DNA from: Winogradskyella aurantia
Lineage (GTDB): Bacteria > Bacteroidota > Bacteroidia > Flavobacteriales > Flavobacteriaceae
NCBI RefSeq assembly: GCF_002266855.1
Contig: NZ_NGJN01000008.1
Span: forward strand, 1-64,000
Reading direction: 5' to 3'
DNA: 64,000 bases
Made by a program: the position numbers and the translations under genes. The notes below the pieces were generated by a model that had not been told where the DNA came from, made no database searches, and saw nothing but the letters and a program-made list of their open reading frames with translations. Shown here in pieces: positions 1-8,368 of the stretch; position 1 is the stretch's first letter, and every line of letters begins with the position of its first letter.

Positions 1-2787
1 GACCGTATTGGTATAGGGAACCGGCAGCGCGTTCTGGCCGAGGTCCGCGTCACCAGGGGTCGCGTGGTAGCTCACCGAATAGTCCGGGTCGCCCCCAGTT
101 ACCTCAGCGTCCTTAAGGCTCAGGTCCATCAAAGTGATCCCGTCTGGGACCCCGTCGTCGCAGACCTCTAAGGGCGTGGGGGCGTTTATAGATGGTAAAG
201 GATTGACAGTAAATTGCACAACATTACTATTAGAACAGCTACCTGAGCTTATGTACTGTATTTCATATGTTTCTCCCGGTGTAGCGTTGGTAACTTCGCC
301 GGTAGTAGGATCAATAACCGCTCCGTCAACGGGAGGGATGTTAAAGCTAAAGCTACCACCGAGAACACCAGTGACCGTAACAATTCCTCCGTCACATGTG
401 GGTGTAACGTTGAAGCTTACATCATCTAAGGATAATGTATTAAACGTTACAACTTCACTAGATGCACAAGTACCATTCGTTGTATAACTCACCGAATAAG
501 ACGTATTAGGGCTTGCATTAGTAATTTCACCCGTATTTGTGTCAATTAATGCAGCATCGGTCGGAGCAACATCAAAATTAAAAGTGCCTCCTAGTTCACC
601 TGTAATTGTCATTGTTGCCCCTTCACAAGTTGGATTTACAGTAAAAGACGCATCCTCTCTAGGACTGACGACTAAATTGAAAACTGGAGCTGCCGAAGCG
701 TTATAACAATTAGCATCTGAAACACTTTCTATTCGTACATAAATTTCCTGAGGTGAAGCAGAATTTGTATATGACGTTGGTAATATTCCCGTACCTGCAT
801 CGGCATCAGCAAAACTCAAATGATAAGTAACATTAAATGCTGTTGAAGATTGTGCTCCTAAAATACCTAATGTTTGAAGACTTAAATCAAACTCCTCTAC
901 CCCATCATTCGATGGGTCGTCACATAATACTAAATCTGCAACAGGGTTAATAACTGGCTGACCAGATACAACTAAGGAAAAAGGTAAAACGTCGTAACAA
1001 CCCGAGGTCTGATATTCAATCCGCACATAAATTATTTCACCATCAGCACCAGAATATGTTCCTGTCCCCGCAATAGGGGCAATACCTGCTTCAGCATCAG
1101 CGAGTGAGTTATGATAGGAGATTTGCAAATCTCCCGGGTTAGGCGCATCTGCCAAGACTACACTTGTATTGGAATCTAAATTGAAAATATAGGGAGGTGA
1201 CCCTGCATCACAAACTACAAGGTCATTTGGTGCCGCCGTTATAATTTCAGGAAGCACATCTATACATACCTCTTCGGTATATTCACATCCAAAATCGTCC
1301 GTAACTCTATAGGTATAACAATACTGTCCTGCATCTGGTGGGGTAACTGTAATAATATTACCGTTTATATTAGTTATGCTTGCATCAGTATCCCAAGCTT
1401 CAGCTGTTATAACTGGTGTAAAGGATAATTCTGGTGGTTGTAAATTGGGATCAAATTCTATTTCCCATGAGAAAATATAACCATTATCAATACCCAAATT
1501 ATCGGTAACTTCTATGGTCCAATCTCCATTTAAAGGGCTCCCTACTAAATTGGTAAAAGATTGCTCCGGCAAATAAGTTCCTGGAGCAATTGAAGGACCA
1601 GCGGGAGTTCCAGCTGTTATTGTTGGACCATTTACAAGGGTCTGGGTACCCGTCATGGAGAAGCAATAATCCGCACCTACGCCAGGTGTATTACTTCCAT
1701 CATCGTTCGCACCACCGAGATAGGTTCCTCCTCCTCCCGGAAAATCCTTTAAAATAGCCTGTTGTCCATTTGGACTTATTATAGTGATTTCCAAATCTCC
1801 CAAATAGGAATGTTCTATATTTAAACAAATACTCACTATTTGTAATGGATCCGAAATTGTTGCCGCCGAATCGAAACAATCCACAGGTATAGATGATGTA
1901 TACGATACCCCGTTCCCATCAGGTAAGAAAGTAGTGTCGGCTACCGGAGGCGTACAATCATTAATAAAAGGAGTAGGCTGAACCACCCCTGTTAAATCCG
2001 TGCTTTCCCCAAAACAAATGACCGGACTAGTCGCCCGAGTTCCCGTAAAATCAGGTTCTGTGGCTACCTGTATTACCTGATTAATTAAATTGTTATTTGT
2101 ACAACCCAATGGGTCTTGACTAGTATTAGTATCCCGAATATTAAGATTAACTATATAAACACCTGGATTCGCATATGAGAAAGTCGCAGTCTGACCTGCT
2201 ACTGTATTACCATCTCCCAAATCCCATTCATAAGTAGCGCCTGTTCCATCAATTGAAAAAGTTCCGCTACCTGATAGGGTAATATCTTCATTTGGACAAA
2301 CTCTTATGTAACCATCGCCATTAGGTGCTGGAACAGCGGAGTCAAGCTGTGAATTAATAACCTGACAAGGCGTTAAACAGGAAATATCAGCAGCCCATCC
2401 TGCAGTATTTCCAGAGCCATTTGACGTGAACTCAATAGTTATGCATCCCGTTGCATTAGCCGAAGTTGCCTGAACCAAACCGGGACTGCTCCCCCCAGTA
2501 AATTGACCAAATGCTGGTGCAGCGGTTGAATCACCATTATAAATGGTCATAAAATCTAAATTCAATTGAATGGTAAATTCTGTAAAATTAATTTGCATAC
2601 GCTGTCCCGGATTTTCAGGACAAAATGTGAGTACCAAATTTTCATCATCTTCATAATTTCCAAACTCTCCTCCTGAATCATAAAACACACCGCTACATTG
2701 ATTTACAGTACCATTCTGCATCAACACATCCTGGCTCCATCCCAAACTCGACAAACTGCATAATATGATAAAAATAAAATTCCTCAT
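1..2787 (-). CDS. Giant modular secreted/surface protein, 3' end outside the window (T9SS-type)
   Basis: The frame is open from the ATG at 2787 to the window edge (929 codons) and continues beyond it. It starts with a signal peptide (MRNFIFIILCSLSSLGWSQ). A CUB-like domain (about residues 27-125) follows, then a PKD domain with the YEWDLGDG motif near residue 190, and a proprotein-convertase-type P domain (about 300-460, SYLGDLEI to DNGYIFSWEIEF). After that come Ig-like repeats: units with the CDDPSNDG / YTNS / IYVR signature and two 77-residue tandem copies starting SFTVNPTC and SFNVTPTC. Proteins built like this in Flavobacteriaceae usually end in a type B T9SS sorting domain; that end is not visible, so export by T9SS is inferred. 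The last 180 bases before the edge are 63% GC against 35% in the next 60. Confidence 0.85.
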   Translation of the reverse strand, partial: MRNFIFIILCSLSSLGWSQDVLMQNGTVNQCSGVFYDSGGEFGNYEDDENLVLTFCPENPGQRMQINFTEFTIQLNLDFMTIYNGDSTAAPAFGQFTGGSSPGLVQATSANATGCITIEFTSNGSGNTAGWAADISCLTPCQVINSQLDSAVPAPNGDGYIRVCPNEDITLSGSGTFSIDGTGATYEWDLGDGNTVAGQTATFSYANPGVYIVNLNIRDTNTSQDPLGCTNNNLINQVIQVATEPDFTGTRATSPVICFGESTDLTGVVQPTPFINDCTPPVADTTFLPDGNGVSYTSSIPVDCFDSAATISDPLQIVSICLNIEHSYLGDLEITIISPNGQQAILKDFPGGGGTYLGGANDDGSNTPGVGADYCFSMTGTQTLVNGPTITAGTPAGPSIAPGTYLPEQSFTNLVGSPLNGDWTIEVTDNLGIDNGYIFSWEIEFDPNLQPPELSFTPVITAEAWDTDASITNINGNIITVTPPDAGQYCYTYRVTDDFGCEYTEEVCIDVLPEIITAAPNDLVVCDAGSPPYIFNLDSNTSVVLADAPNPGDLQISYHNSLADAEAGIAPIAGTGTYSGADGEIIYVRIEYQTSGCYDVLPFSLVVSGQPVINPVADLVLCDDPSNDGVEEFDLSLQTLGILGAQSSTAFNVTYHLSFADADAGTGILPTSYTNSASPQEIYVRIESVSDANCYNASAAPVFNLVVSPREDASFTVNPTCEGATMTITGELGGTFNFDVAPTDAALIDTNTGEITNASPNTSYSVSYTTNGTCASSEVVTFNTLSLDDVSFNVTPTCDGGIVTVTGVLGGSFSFNIPPVDGAVIDPTTGEVTNATPGETYEIQYISSGSCSNSNVVQFTVNPLPSINAPTPLEVCDDGVPDGITLMDLSLKDAEVTGGDPDYSVSYHATPGDADLGQNALPVPYTNTV

Positions 2788-2799
2788 GTTTCTGAATGT

Positions 2800-3267
2800 T
2801 TACTGGTGTTGGGATTTAATTAATATAACGTAGTCTGAACCGTCCACATTGTAGATTTTGGTTTCTAGGCTATAAAACTCCAATTGGTACTTTAATGGAT
2901 TAAAATTCCTTGGGTCAAACAGTTCATCGCGACTTAACTCGGGAACATAATTATTGAACAACGGGACTTCAGATAATTTTGTGGCCTCATTACGTTTTTC
3001 AAAATTGGATTTTTTCTCTATTAGAATACGGTTTCTCAATAATTGCTTTATAGACTTAAGCATTTGGGGTTTGCTGAATACATATTGTTCTGCATAGTCA
3101 CCATACGCTTCTATAATATAATTCCGTTCTTTTAATGTTAGGGGCGCACTCACATTATCATCAAAAACCGCAAGGGGAACAGGAACTTTTTTTGGACTTG
3201 AGTTTGTCTGGCCAATAGCCAAACCACCCATAAATAGCATAATGCTAATGGATAATATATATTTCAT
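2800..3267 (-). CDS. Small exported protein of unknown function, upstream of the giant surface protein
   Basis: 155 residues with a clear signal peptide (cleavage probably after AIGQ, near residue 20). The mature part is charged and mostly helical in character, with the motif ERNYIIEAYGDYAEQYV near residue 50 and no cysteine. I do not recognise the family. It lies 12 bp upstream of the giant modular protein on the same strand, so the two are very likely co-transcribed; a role in assembly or anchoring of that protein is only a guess from position. Confidence 0.75.
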   Translation of the reverse strand: MKYILSISIMLFMGGLAIGQTNSSPKKVPVPLAVFDDNVSAPLTLKERNYIIEAYGDYAEQYVFSKPQMLKSIKQLLRNRILIEKKSNFEKRNEATKLSEVPLFNNYVPELSRDELFDPRNFNPLKYQLEFYSLETKIYNVDGSDYVILIKSQHQ

Positions 3268-3416
3268 TGCTTAACCAAAATAATTAGTGGGGAAAATTAA
3301 GAAAATTTTAATAGAACCTCGTTGAGTTCATCAATGTTATCGGTGTTTTATCGGTTTTTATCGTTAAAGCCTTCGTATTATTATTCGGCTGCATAAAGCA
3401 TACTATTTTTATTATG

Positions 3417-3424
3417 TATCTTTG
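3417..3424 (+). promoter_or_regulatory. Bacteroidota-type -7 box before folE
   Basis: TATCTTTG followed by CA matches the TAnnTTTG consensus of the Bacteroidota primary sigma factor. It lies 40 bp before the folE ATG in the divergent region with the exported protein at 3267. No clear -33 TTG was found at the right distance. Confidence 0.5.
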
Positions 3425-3463
3425 CACCTCCTTTTATGTACATACGATTAAATTATTTTTAGA

Positions 3464-4141
3464 ATGAAAATCGATAGTGATTTTAACGATATAGACGCCA
3501 TAGGAAACGACCACTTAGGTTCATCAAGTGATACACCTATGCGACCCGATGCTTTTAAGCTTTCCAATACCGATAAAATAGATATCATTAAGGATGATGT
3601 TAGGCATATTATGGAAACCCTTGGACTAGACTTAAAAGACGATAGTTTAAAAGGTACGCCAGACCGCGTTGCCAAAATGTTTATCAATGAGATTTTTGCC
3701 GGTCTTGACCCTGCAAAGAAGCCTAGTGCATCAACTTTTGAAAACAAATACAAATACGGTGAGATGCTTGTTGAAAAGAACATAACGGTATATTCAACTT
3801 GCGAGCATCACCTACTACCAATTGTAGGTCGCGCCCATGTTGCTTATATTTCTAACGGGTCGGTCGTTGGCCTATCAAAAATGAATCGTATTGTAGATTA
3901 TTTTGCCAAACGACCTCAAGTACAGGAACGATTAACCATTCAAATTGTAAAGGAACTTCAAAACGTTTTGGGGACCCAAGATGTAGCTTGTGTCATTGAT
4001 GCCAAGCACTTGTGTGTAAATTCAAGAGGGATTCGTGATATTGAAAGTAGTACCGTGACCTCTGAATTTGGTGGGAAGTTTAAGCAAAAAGAAGTCAAAA
4101 GGGAATTCTTGGATTATATTCAATTAGACACTCAATTTTAA
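3464..4141 (+). CDS. folE: GTP cyclohydrolase I
   Basis: Converts GTP to 7,8-dihydroneopterin triphosphate, the first step of tetrahydrofolate synthesis and, in bacteria with queuosine, also of the 7-deazaguanine pathway. The zinc site is complete: C113 and H116 in STCEHHLLPIVG and C184 in KHLCVNSRG. The GLSKMNRIV motif (about 137) and the C-terminal type I core are intact. The first 35 residues are an acidic extension before the core, as in other Bacteroidota proteins. The queE gene of the same window (21353-21985) could use its product through QueD, which is not seen here. Next gene is cysS, 56 bp downstream on the same strand. Confidence 0.96.
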   Translation: MKIDSDFNDIDAIGNDHLGSSSDTPMRPDAFKLSNTDKIDIIKDDVRHIMETLGLDLKDDSLKGTPDRVAKMFINEIFAGLDPAKKPSASTFENKYKYGEMLVEKNITVYSTCEHHLLPIVGRAHVAYISNGSVVGLSKMNRIVDYFAKRPQVQERLTIQIVKELQNVLGTQDVACVIDAKHLCVNSRGIRDIESSTVTSEFGGKFKQKEVKREFLDYIQLDTQF

Positions 4142-4197
4142 GCCAAAAGATCATCTCAAGTCATTATAAATGTACCTCATAGATTTTTAATAAGACT

Positions 4198-5679
4198 ATG
4201 GCCTTGTATCAACAGCAAACGATTAAAATTTACAACTCACTAAGCGGTAAGAAAGAAGAATTTGAACCTATTCATGAGGGCTATGTAGGCATGTACGTCT
4301 GCGGCCCAACGGTGTATAGTAATGTGCACTTGGGTAATGTTAGAACCTTTATGTCCTTCGATGTCGTTAACAGGTATCTGAAGCATTTAGGCTATAAGGT
4401 TCGGTACGTGAGAAACATTACAGATGCAGGTCACTTAGAAAATGACGCTGATGAAGGTGAAGATCGTATTGCCAAAAAAGCAAGATTAGAAGCCATTGAA
4501 CCTATGGAAGTTGTGCAGCGCTATACAGTAGACTTTCATAACATACTGAACAGCTTCAATTTTTTACCACCTAGTATTGAGCCAACAGCAACGGGCCATA
4601 TCATAGAGCAAATTGAAATTATTAAATGTATTCTTGATAATGGTTTGGCTTATGAAGTTAATGGCTCGGTTTATTTTGATGTATTAAAGTATAACAACAA
4701 AAAAACGTATGGCATTTTAAGCAAACGTAATGTTGAAGACTTAATTCACAACACACGTCAACTAGATGGGCAATCAGACAAAAAAAATCCACAAGATTTT
4801 GCGCTTTGGAAAAAAGCAGAGCCACAACATATTATGCGCTGGCCTTCACCGTGGAGTGATGGCTTCCCGGGATGGCATTTAGAGTGCACGGCCATGAGCA
4901 CCAAGTATCTCGGTGAGCATTTTGATATACATGGTGGTGGTATGGACTTAAAGTTTCCACACCACGAATGTGAAATAGCCCAGGCAGAAGCTTGCAATAA
5001 CGAATCTCCTGTTAATTATTGGATGCACGCAAATATGCTTATTATGAATGGGAAGAAAATGGCAAAGTCTACTGGCAATTTCATTCTACCCAACGAAATT
5101 TTTACCGGAGATAATCCGCACATTTCCAAAGCTTATTTACCAAGTGTAGCGCGATTTTTTATGCTACAAGCACATTATAGAAGTATCCTAGATTTTACGG
5201 ATGACGGTTTACAGGCAGCAGAAAAGGGATTCTTTAGATTGAAGGACGCCATTAATGATATTGATGATTTAAAAACTAGTTCAGCGTCTACCTTTGATGT
5301 TAATGCTTGGCGTCAGCGGTGCTTTGATGCTATGAATGATGATTTTAATACACCTATACTTATTGCTCAACTTTTTGAAGCCGTGAAAATAATTAATCAA
5401 ATAAAAGATGGAAGCGCTACCGTTACTGCAGACGACCTAAACATTCTTAAAACAACCATGACGGAATTTACGTTTGATATTCTTGGTTTAAGCAATACGG
5501 CTAAAGAATCGTCAAGCTCTGATAAATTATCAGGTGTCGTAGAAATATTGATAAACCTAAGAAAAGAAGCTCGTCAAAACAAAGATTTTGCACTATCGGA
5601 TAAGATAAGAGACGAATTGATTGAGGTTGGCATTCAATTACAAGACGGTAAAGATGGCACATCTTTTACGACTAACTAA
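4198..5679 (+). CDS. cysS: Cysteine--tRNA ligase
   Basis: Charges tRNA-Cys in the cytoplasm. Class I synthetase signatures are present: the zinc-ligand C35 in [15 protein letters not shown], which also holds the HIGH-like motif, and KMAKSTGN (KMSKS type, near residue 288). The zinc-binding segment [12 protein letters not shown] and the HHECEIAQ motif are also there. At 493 residues the length is normal and includes the C-terminal anticodon-binding DALR helical domain. yidD starts 2 bp after its stop codon, so the two are translationally linked. Confidence 0.97.
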   Translation: MALYQQQTIKIYNSLSGKKEEFEPIHEGYVGMYVCGPTVYSNVHLGNVRTFMSFDVVNRYLKHLGYKVRYVRNITDAGHLENDADEGEDRIAKKARLEAIEPMEVVQRYTVDFHNILNSFNFLPPSIEPTATGHIIEQIEIIKCILDNGLAYEVNGSVYFDVLKYNNKKTYGILSKRNVEDLIHNTRQLDGQSDKKNPQDFALWKKAEPQHIMRWPSPWSDGFPGWHLECTAMSTKYLGEHFDIHGGGMDLKFPHHECEIAQAEACNNESPVNYWMHANMLIMNGKKMAKSTGNFILPNEIFTGDNPHISKAYLPSVARFFMLQAHYRSILDFTDDGLQAAEKGFFRLKDAINDIDDLKTSSASTFDVNAWRQRCFDAMNDDFNTPILIAQLFEAVKIINQIKDGSATVTADDLNILKTTMTEFTFDILGLSNTAKESSSSDKLSGVVEILINLRKEARQNKDFALSDKIRDELIEVGIQLQDGKDGTSFTTN

Positions 5680-5681
5680 AA

Positions 5682-5918
5682 GTGAAAAAACTGCTTATAT
5701 ATCCTTTTCTATTTTTAATAAAAGTCTATCAAACTCTTATTTCCCCTCTTTTTCCCGCGACATGCAGGTACCAACCCACATGTTCCCATTACGCTAAGGA
5801 GGCATTAGAAGTCCATGGCATCTTAAAAGGTGGCAAATTAGCTTTAAAACGGGTTTTTAGTTGTCATCCCTGGGGAGGCAAGGGTTTTGATCCAGTTCCC
5901 GAAAAGGATGACAACTAA
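5682..5918 (+). CDS. yidD: Membrane protein insertion efficiency factor YidD
   Basis: Small membrane-associated protein that helps the YidC insertase. 78 residues with the family hallmarks: an N-terminal hydrophobic helix ([20 protein letters not shown]), the cysteine motif [15 protein letters not shown] and the C-terminal [12 protein letters not shown]. The start is GTG, 2 bp after the cysS stop; no ATG lies upstream before the conserved helix. The last 51 bases of the gene form the first part of a 123-bp sequence repeated twice more just downstream. Confidence 0.93.
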   Translation: MKKLLIYPFLFLIKVYQTLISPLFPATCRYQPTCSHYAKEALEVHGILKGGKLALKRVFSCHPWGGKGFDPVPEKDDN

Positions 5919-6230
5919 AAATTTTCCCTTAGCGCCACCTCGCCCGTTCGCTAGATATGTACACCGTACATTTCGTTTTTCGCTCCGTCGCCCTGGGGAG
6001 GAAAGGGTTTTGATCCAGTTCCCGGAAAGGATGACAACTAAAAAGTTTCCCTTAGCGCCATCTCGCCCGTTCGCTAGAAATGTACACCGTACATTTCGTT
6101 TTTCGCTCCGTCGCCCTAGGGAGGAAAGGGCTTTGATCCAGTTCCTAAAAAGGATGACAACTAAAAAGTTTCCCTTAGCGCCATCTCGCCCGTTCGCCAG
6201 AAATATATACCGACATTTTATTTACAATTC
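5868..6230 (+). repeat. Three tandem 123-bp units made of the yidD 3' end plus its downstream spacer
   Basis: Unit 1 spans 5868-5990 and begins at the proline codon of [10 protein letters not shown] inside yidD. Unit 2 is 5991-6113 and unit 3 is 6114 to about 6230, with a diverged end. The period is exactly 123 bp (41 codons), so the yidD frame is kept: unit 2 would encode [16 protein letters not shown] and a stop, while unit 3 has an immediate TAG. Each unit also carries a spacer with the palindrome around ATGTAC-ACC-GTACAT. In unit 2 the arms are nine perfect pairs (6077-6085 with 6089-6097). Units 1 and 2 are nearly identical, so the amplification looks recent. Confidence 0.93.
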
Positions 6231-6346
6231 GTGAGTCTGAGAAGTAAAAAGATTTTGCCCTACACTACTAAAAGGCCATTAATATTCCGTTAATCACGGT
6301 TTCAAAACCCTACAAAATAGTATATTTACCGCATAAATATGCAACT

Positions 6347-7171
6347 ATGTTTTTATTACAAATGGAATGGGACCCTACCAAATTCATTGAAATAGGGTTT
6401 TTTAAACTTCATTTTTATAGTGTTATGTGGATTGTAGCTTTCCTATTGGGTTTCTATATTATGAAGCGCATCTACAGAAACGAAAAGCAATCCAACGAGT
6501 CCTTAGATTCCCTCTTTATTTATTCTGTGCTGGGCATTATGATTGGTGCAAGACTTGGGCATGTTATTTTTTATCAATCCGAACTTATAACAGAGGATTT
6601 CTTCAGCATTTTTTTACCGTTTAAATTTAAAGGGGGTATTGAGTTTACAGGGTTTCAAGGTCTTGCCAGCCACGGAGCAGCCATTGGAATGATTATCTCC
6701 ATGTACCTCTACAACAAAAAAATCTTGAAAAAAACAGTTTTATGGATACTTGACCGTATTGTCGTTCCTGTAGCTCTCGGTGCTGTGTTTGTAAGAATAG
6801 GGAATTTTATAAATTCTGAAATCATTGGGAAGTATACCAATAGTGATTTTGGCGTTATCTTTAAACAACTTGGGGAATCGCAACCACGGCACCCCGCTCA
6901 ATTATACGAAGCCTTTTGCTATATTTTTGTGTTCCTTACCTTATTTTATTTCTACTGGAAAACCAAAAAAGCTGAACAAGAAGGTTTTCTCTTTGGTTTG
7001 TTTTTAGTGCTCTTGTGGACCGTAAGATTCTTTGTTGAATTTGTTAAGGAAGCTCAAAACCCAGAACGTGCGGACTGGTTATTGAACACTGGCCAATTAT
7101 TAAGTATTCCATTTATTGTATTGGGATTATACTTTATGTTTGTTTACCAACCAAAAAAGAAGTTAAAATAG
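6347..7171 (+). CDS. lgt: Phosphatidylglycerol--prolipoprotein diacylglyceryl transferase
   Basis: Inner-membrane enzyme that moves diacylglycerol from phosphatidylglycerol onto the lipobox cysteine of prolipoproteins, the first step of lipoprotein maturation. 274 residues with about seven membrane segments. Family signatures are visible: GARLGHVIFY near residue 65, RIGNFINSEIIGKYT (the Lgt signature, about 150) and HPAQLYEA (about 183). A second ATG five codons in (MEWDP) is an alternative start. The window contains many lipobox proteins that would be its substrates. The DUF192 lipoprotein gene follows after 2 bp. Confidence 0.95.
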   Translation: MFLLQMEWDPTKFIEIGFFKLHFYSVMWIVAFLLGFYIMKRIYRNEKQSNESLDSLFIYSVLGIMIGARLGHVIFYQSELITEDFFSIFLPFKFKGGIEFTGFQGLASHGAAIGMIISMYLYNKKILKKTVLWILDRIVVPVALGAVFVRIGNFINSEIIGKYTNSDFGVIFKQLGESQPRHPAQLYEAFCYIFVFLTLFYFYWKTKKAEQEGFLFGLFLVLLWTVRFFVEFVKEAQNPERADWLLNTGQLLSIPFIVLGLYFMFVYQPKKKLK

Positions 7172-7173
7172 TA

Positions 7174-7668
7174 ATGCGAAGCGCCTTTTTACGATTATTA
7201 CCCCTTCTCATATTTCTCGTTTTATTCACTAATTGCAAAGAAGATAAGGTTACTAAAACCAGTGAACAGGTCATTATTAAATTTAAGAAGGAAGGCAATC
7301 TAAACCTTTTTAAAGCGGATAACGATTCCTTAATCAAAAGCATTGATATTGAAATTGCAGATACGGACTATGAAACCCAAATGGGGTTAATGTATAGAAC
7401 GGAACTAAAGGATAATCAAGGTATGTTGTTTATTTTTCCAGATGAAGACTATCGAAGTTTCTACATGAAGAATACAAAAATACCACTAGATATCATTTAC
7501 ATTGGCGAGGATAAAAAGATTGTAAGCATTCAAAAAAATGCTCAACCCTTTAATGAAAGTTCCCTCCCATCCGAAGCTCCAGCAAAATATGTGCTTGAAG
7601 TTTATGCAGGTTTATCAGAAAAATGGCAATTAGAGGTTGGGGACAAAATGAATTATTCTAAACTCTAA
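7174..7668 (+). CDS. DUF192 family lipoprotein
   Basis: 164 residues. The N-terminus is a lipoprotein signal with lipobox LFTNC (cysteine 24 or close). The rest is a DUF192 domain: GLMYRTELKDNQGMLFIF, FYMKNTKIPLDIIYI and the closing GDKM. The function of the family is not established. It starts 2 bp after lgt, so both probably share an mRNA and the lipoprotein is made beside its modifying enzyme. The stop codon at 7666 is in the same frame as the next gene. Confidence 0.88.
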   Translation: MRSAFLRLLPLLIFLVLFTNCKEDKVTKTSEQVIIKFKKEGNLNLFKADNDSLIKSIDIEIADTDYETQMGLMYRTELKDNQGMLFIFPDEDYRSFYMKNTKIPLDIIYIGEDKKIVSIQKNAQPFNESSLPSEAPAKYVLEVYAGLSEKWQLEVGDKMNYSKL

Positions 7669-7683
7669 TTAAAATTTCCTTTT

Positions 7684-8295
7684 ATTTCAGATTCTACAAC
7701 AAGGCTTGAAGGCTTCGAAATTACAGGTTATTTTTACCATAAAAAGGGCTATAATTTTAGACGTTACCTGGATATAAAAAGAGCCAAAGCAACCATCAAA
7801 ATACCAGACCTAATGGTCATTATGATGAATCCCGGGTCTTCCAAACCGCTATACCCTATTATCAATTCTGTAGAAACTACAGCTATTCCCGACCGAACAC
7901 AATTACAAATTATTAAAGTGATGAATAATTGCAATTTCAATTATGCCAGAATACTTAATCTATCTGATATCAGAGAACCTAAAAGCAAAATTTTCTTTAA
8001 GCTTATGAACGGCTTTAATAATGCCAACATACCACATTCTATTTTTTCTAAAACGTATAAGAAGGCGTTTAAAAGACTATTCATTAAAGATGTACCCGTT
8101 ATTATCGCTTGGGGTGTAAACGAAAAACTAAGCCATCTTGCCAAGCTCGCCTTAAAGAATATAGATGAAAAAACTATAGTAGGCCTTAAGAAACCTGGAT
8201 CCCTTTACGGCTATTATCATCCGTTACCTCCGAACCATTTCAAACAAAAGGCATGGGTAAATGCCATAACAGAACAATTACAAAATATCATATAA
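7684..8295 (+). CDS. DUF1643-like protein, probable non-ATG start
   Basis: The first ATG in frame is at 7813, but the frame is open back to the DUF192 stop codon at 7668 and the extra codons read as protein: STTRLEGFEITGYFYHKKG, then NFRRYLDIKRAK, then the core LMVIMMNPGSSKP. Homologous DUF1643 proteins also carry an RRYL-type segment before the MxNP motif, so 7813 would cut off conserved sequence. Possible starts are ATT at 7684 or TTA at 7669; I chose ATT. Other core motifs are NYARILNLSDIRE, VIIAWGVNE and YYHPLPP. The function of the family is unknown. Family assignment is from motif order only. Confidence 0.6.
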   Translation: MSDSTTRLEGFEITGYFYHKKGYNFRRYLDIKRAKATIKIPDLMVIMMNPGSSKPLYPIINSVETTAIPDRTQLQIIKVMNNCNFNYARILNLSDIREPKSKIFFKLMNGFNNANIPHSIFSKTYKKAFKRLFIKDVPVIIAWGVNEKLSHLAKLALKNIDEKTIVGLKKPGSLYGYYHPLPPNHFKQKAWVNAITEQLQNII

Positions 8296-8325
8296 AAAAT
8301 GCCTTTCTGTGCAGAAAGGCATTTT
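8296..8325. terminator. Bidirectional terminator between the DUF1643-like gene and secDF
   Basis: The stem ATGCCTTTCT / AGAAAGGCAT with a GTGC loop is flanked by A-runs on the left and T-rich sequence on the right. It sits between two convergent genes and can serve both. Confidence 0.85.
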
Positions 8326-8368
8326 CATTTCTGAAACACATTCAGAATAAGTATCAAAAAGGCAAAAT

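Noticed and set aside
5887-6234. 115-codon open frame over the yidD-tail repeats
   Set aside because: It is a by-product of the 123-bp repeat, whose length is divisible by three; the peptide is a basic 41-residue repeat with no start context and shifts out of the yidD frame.
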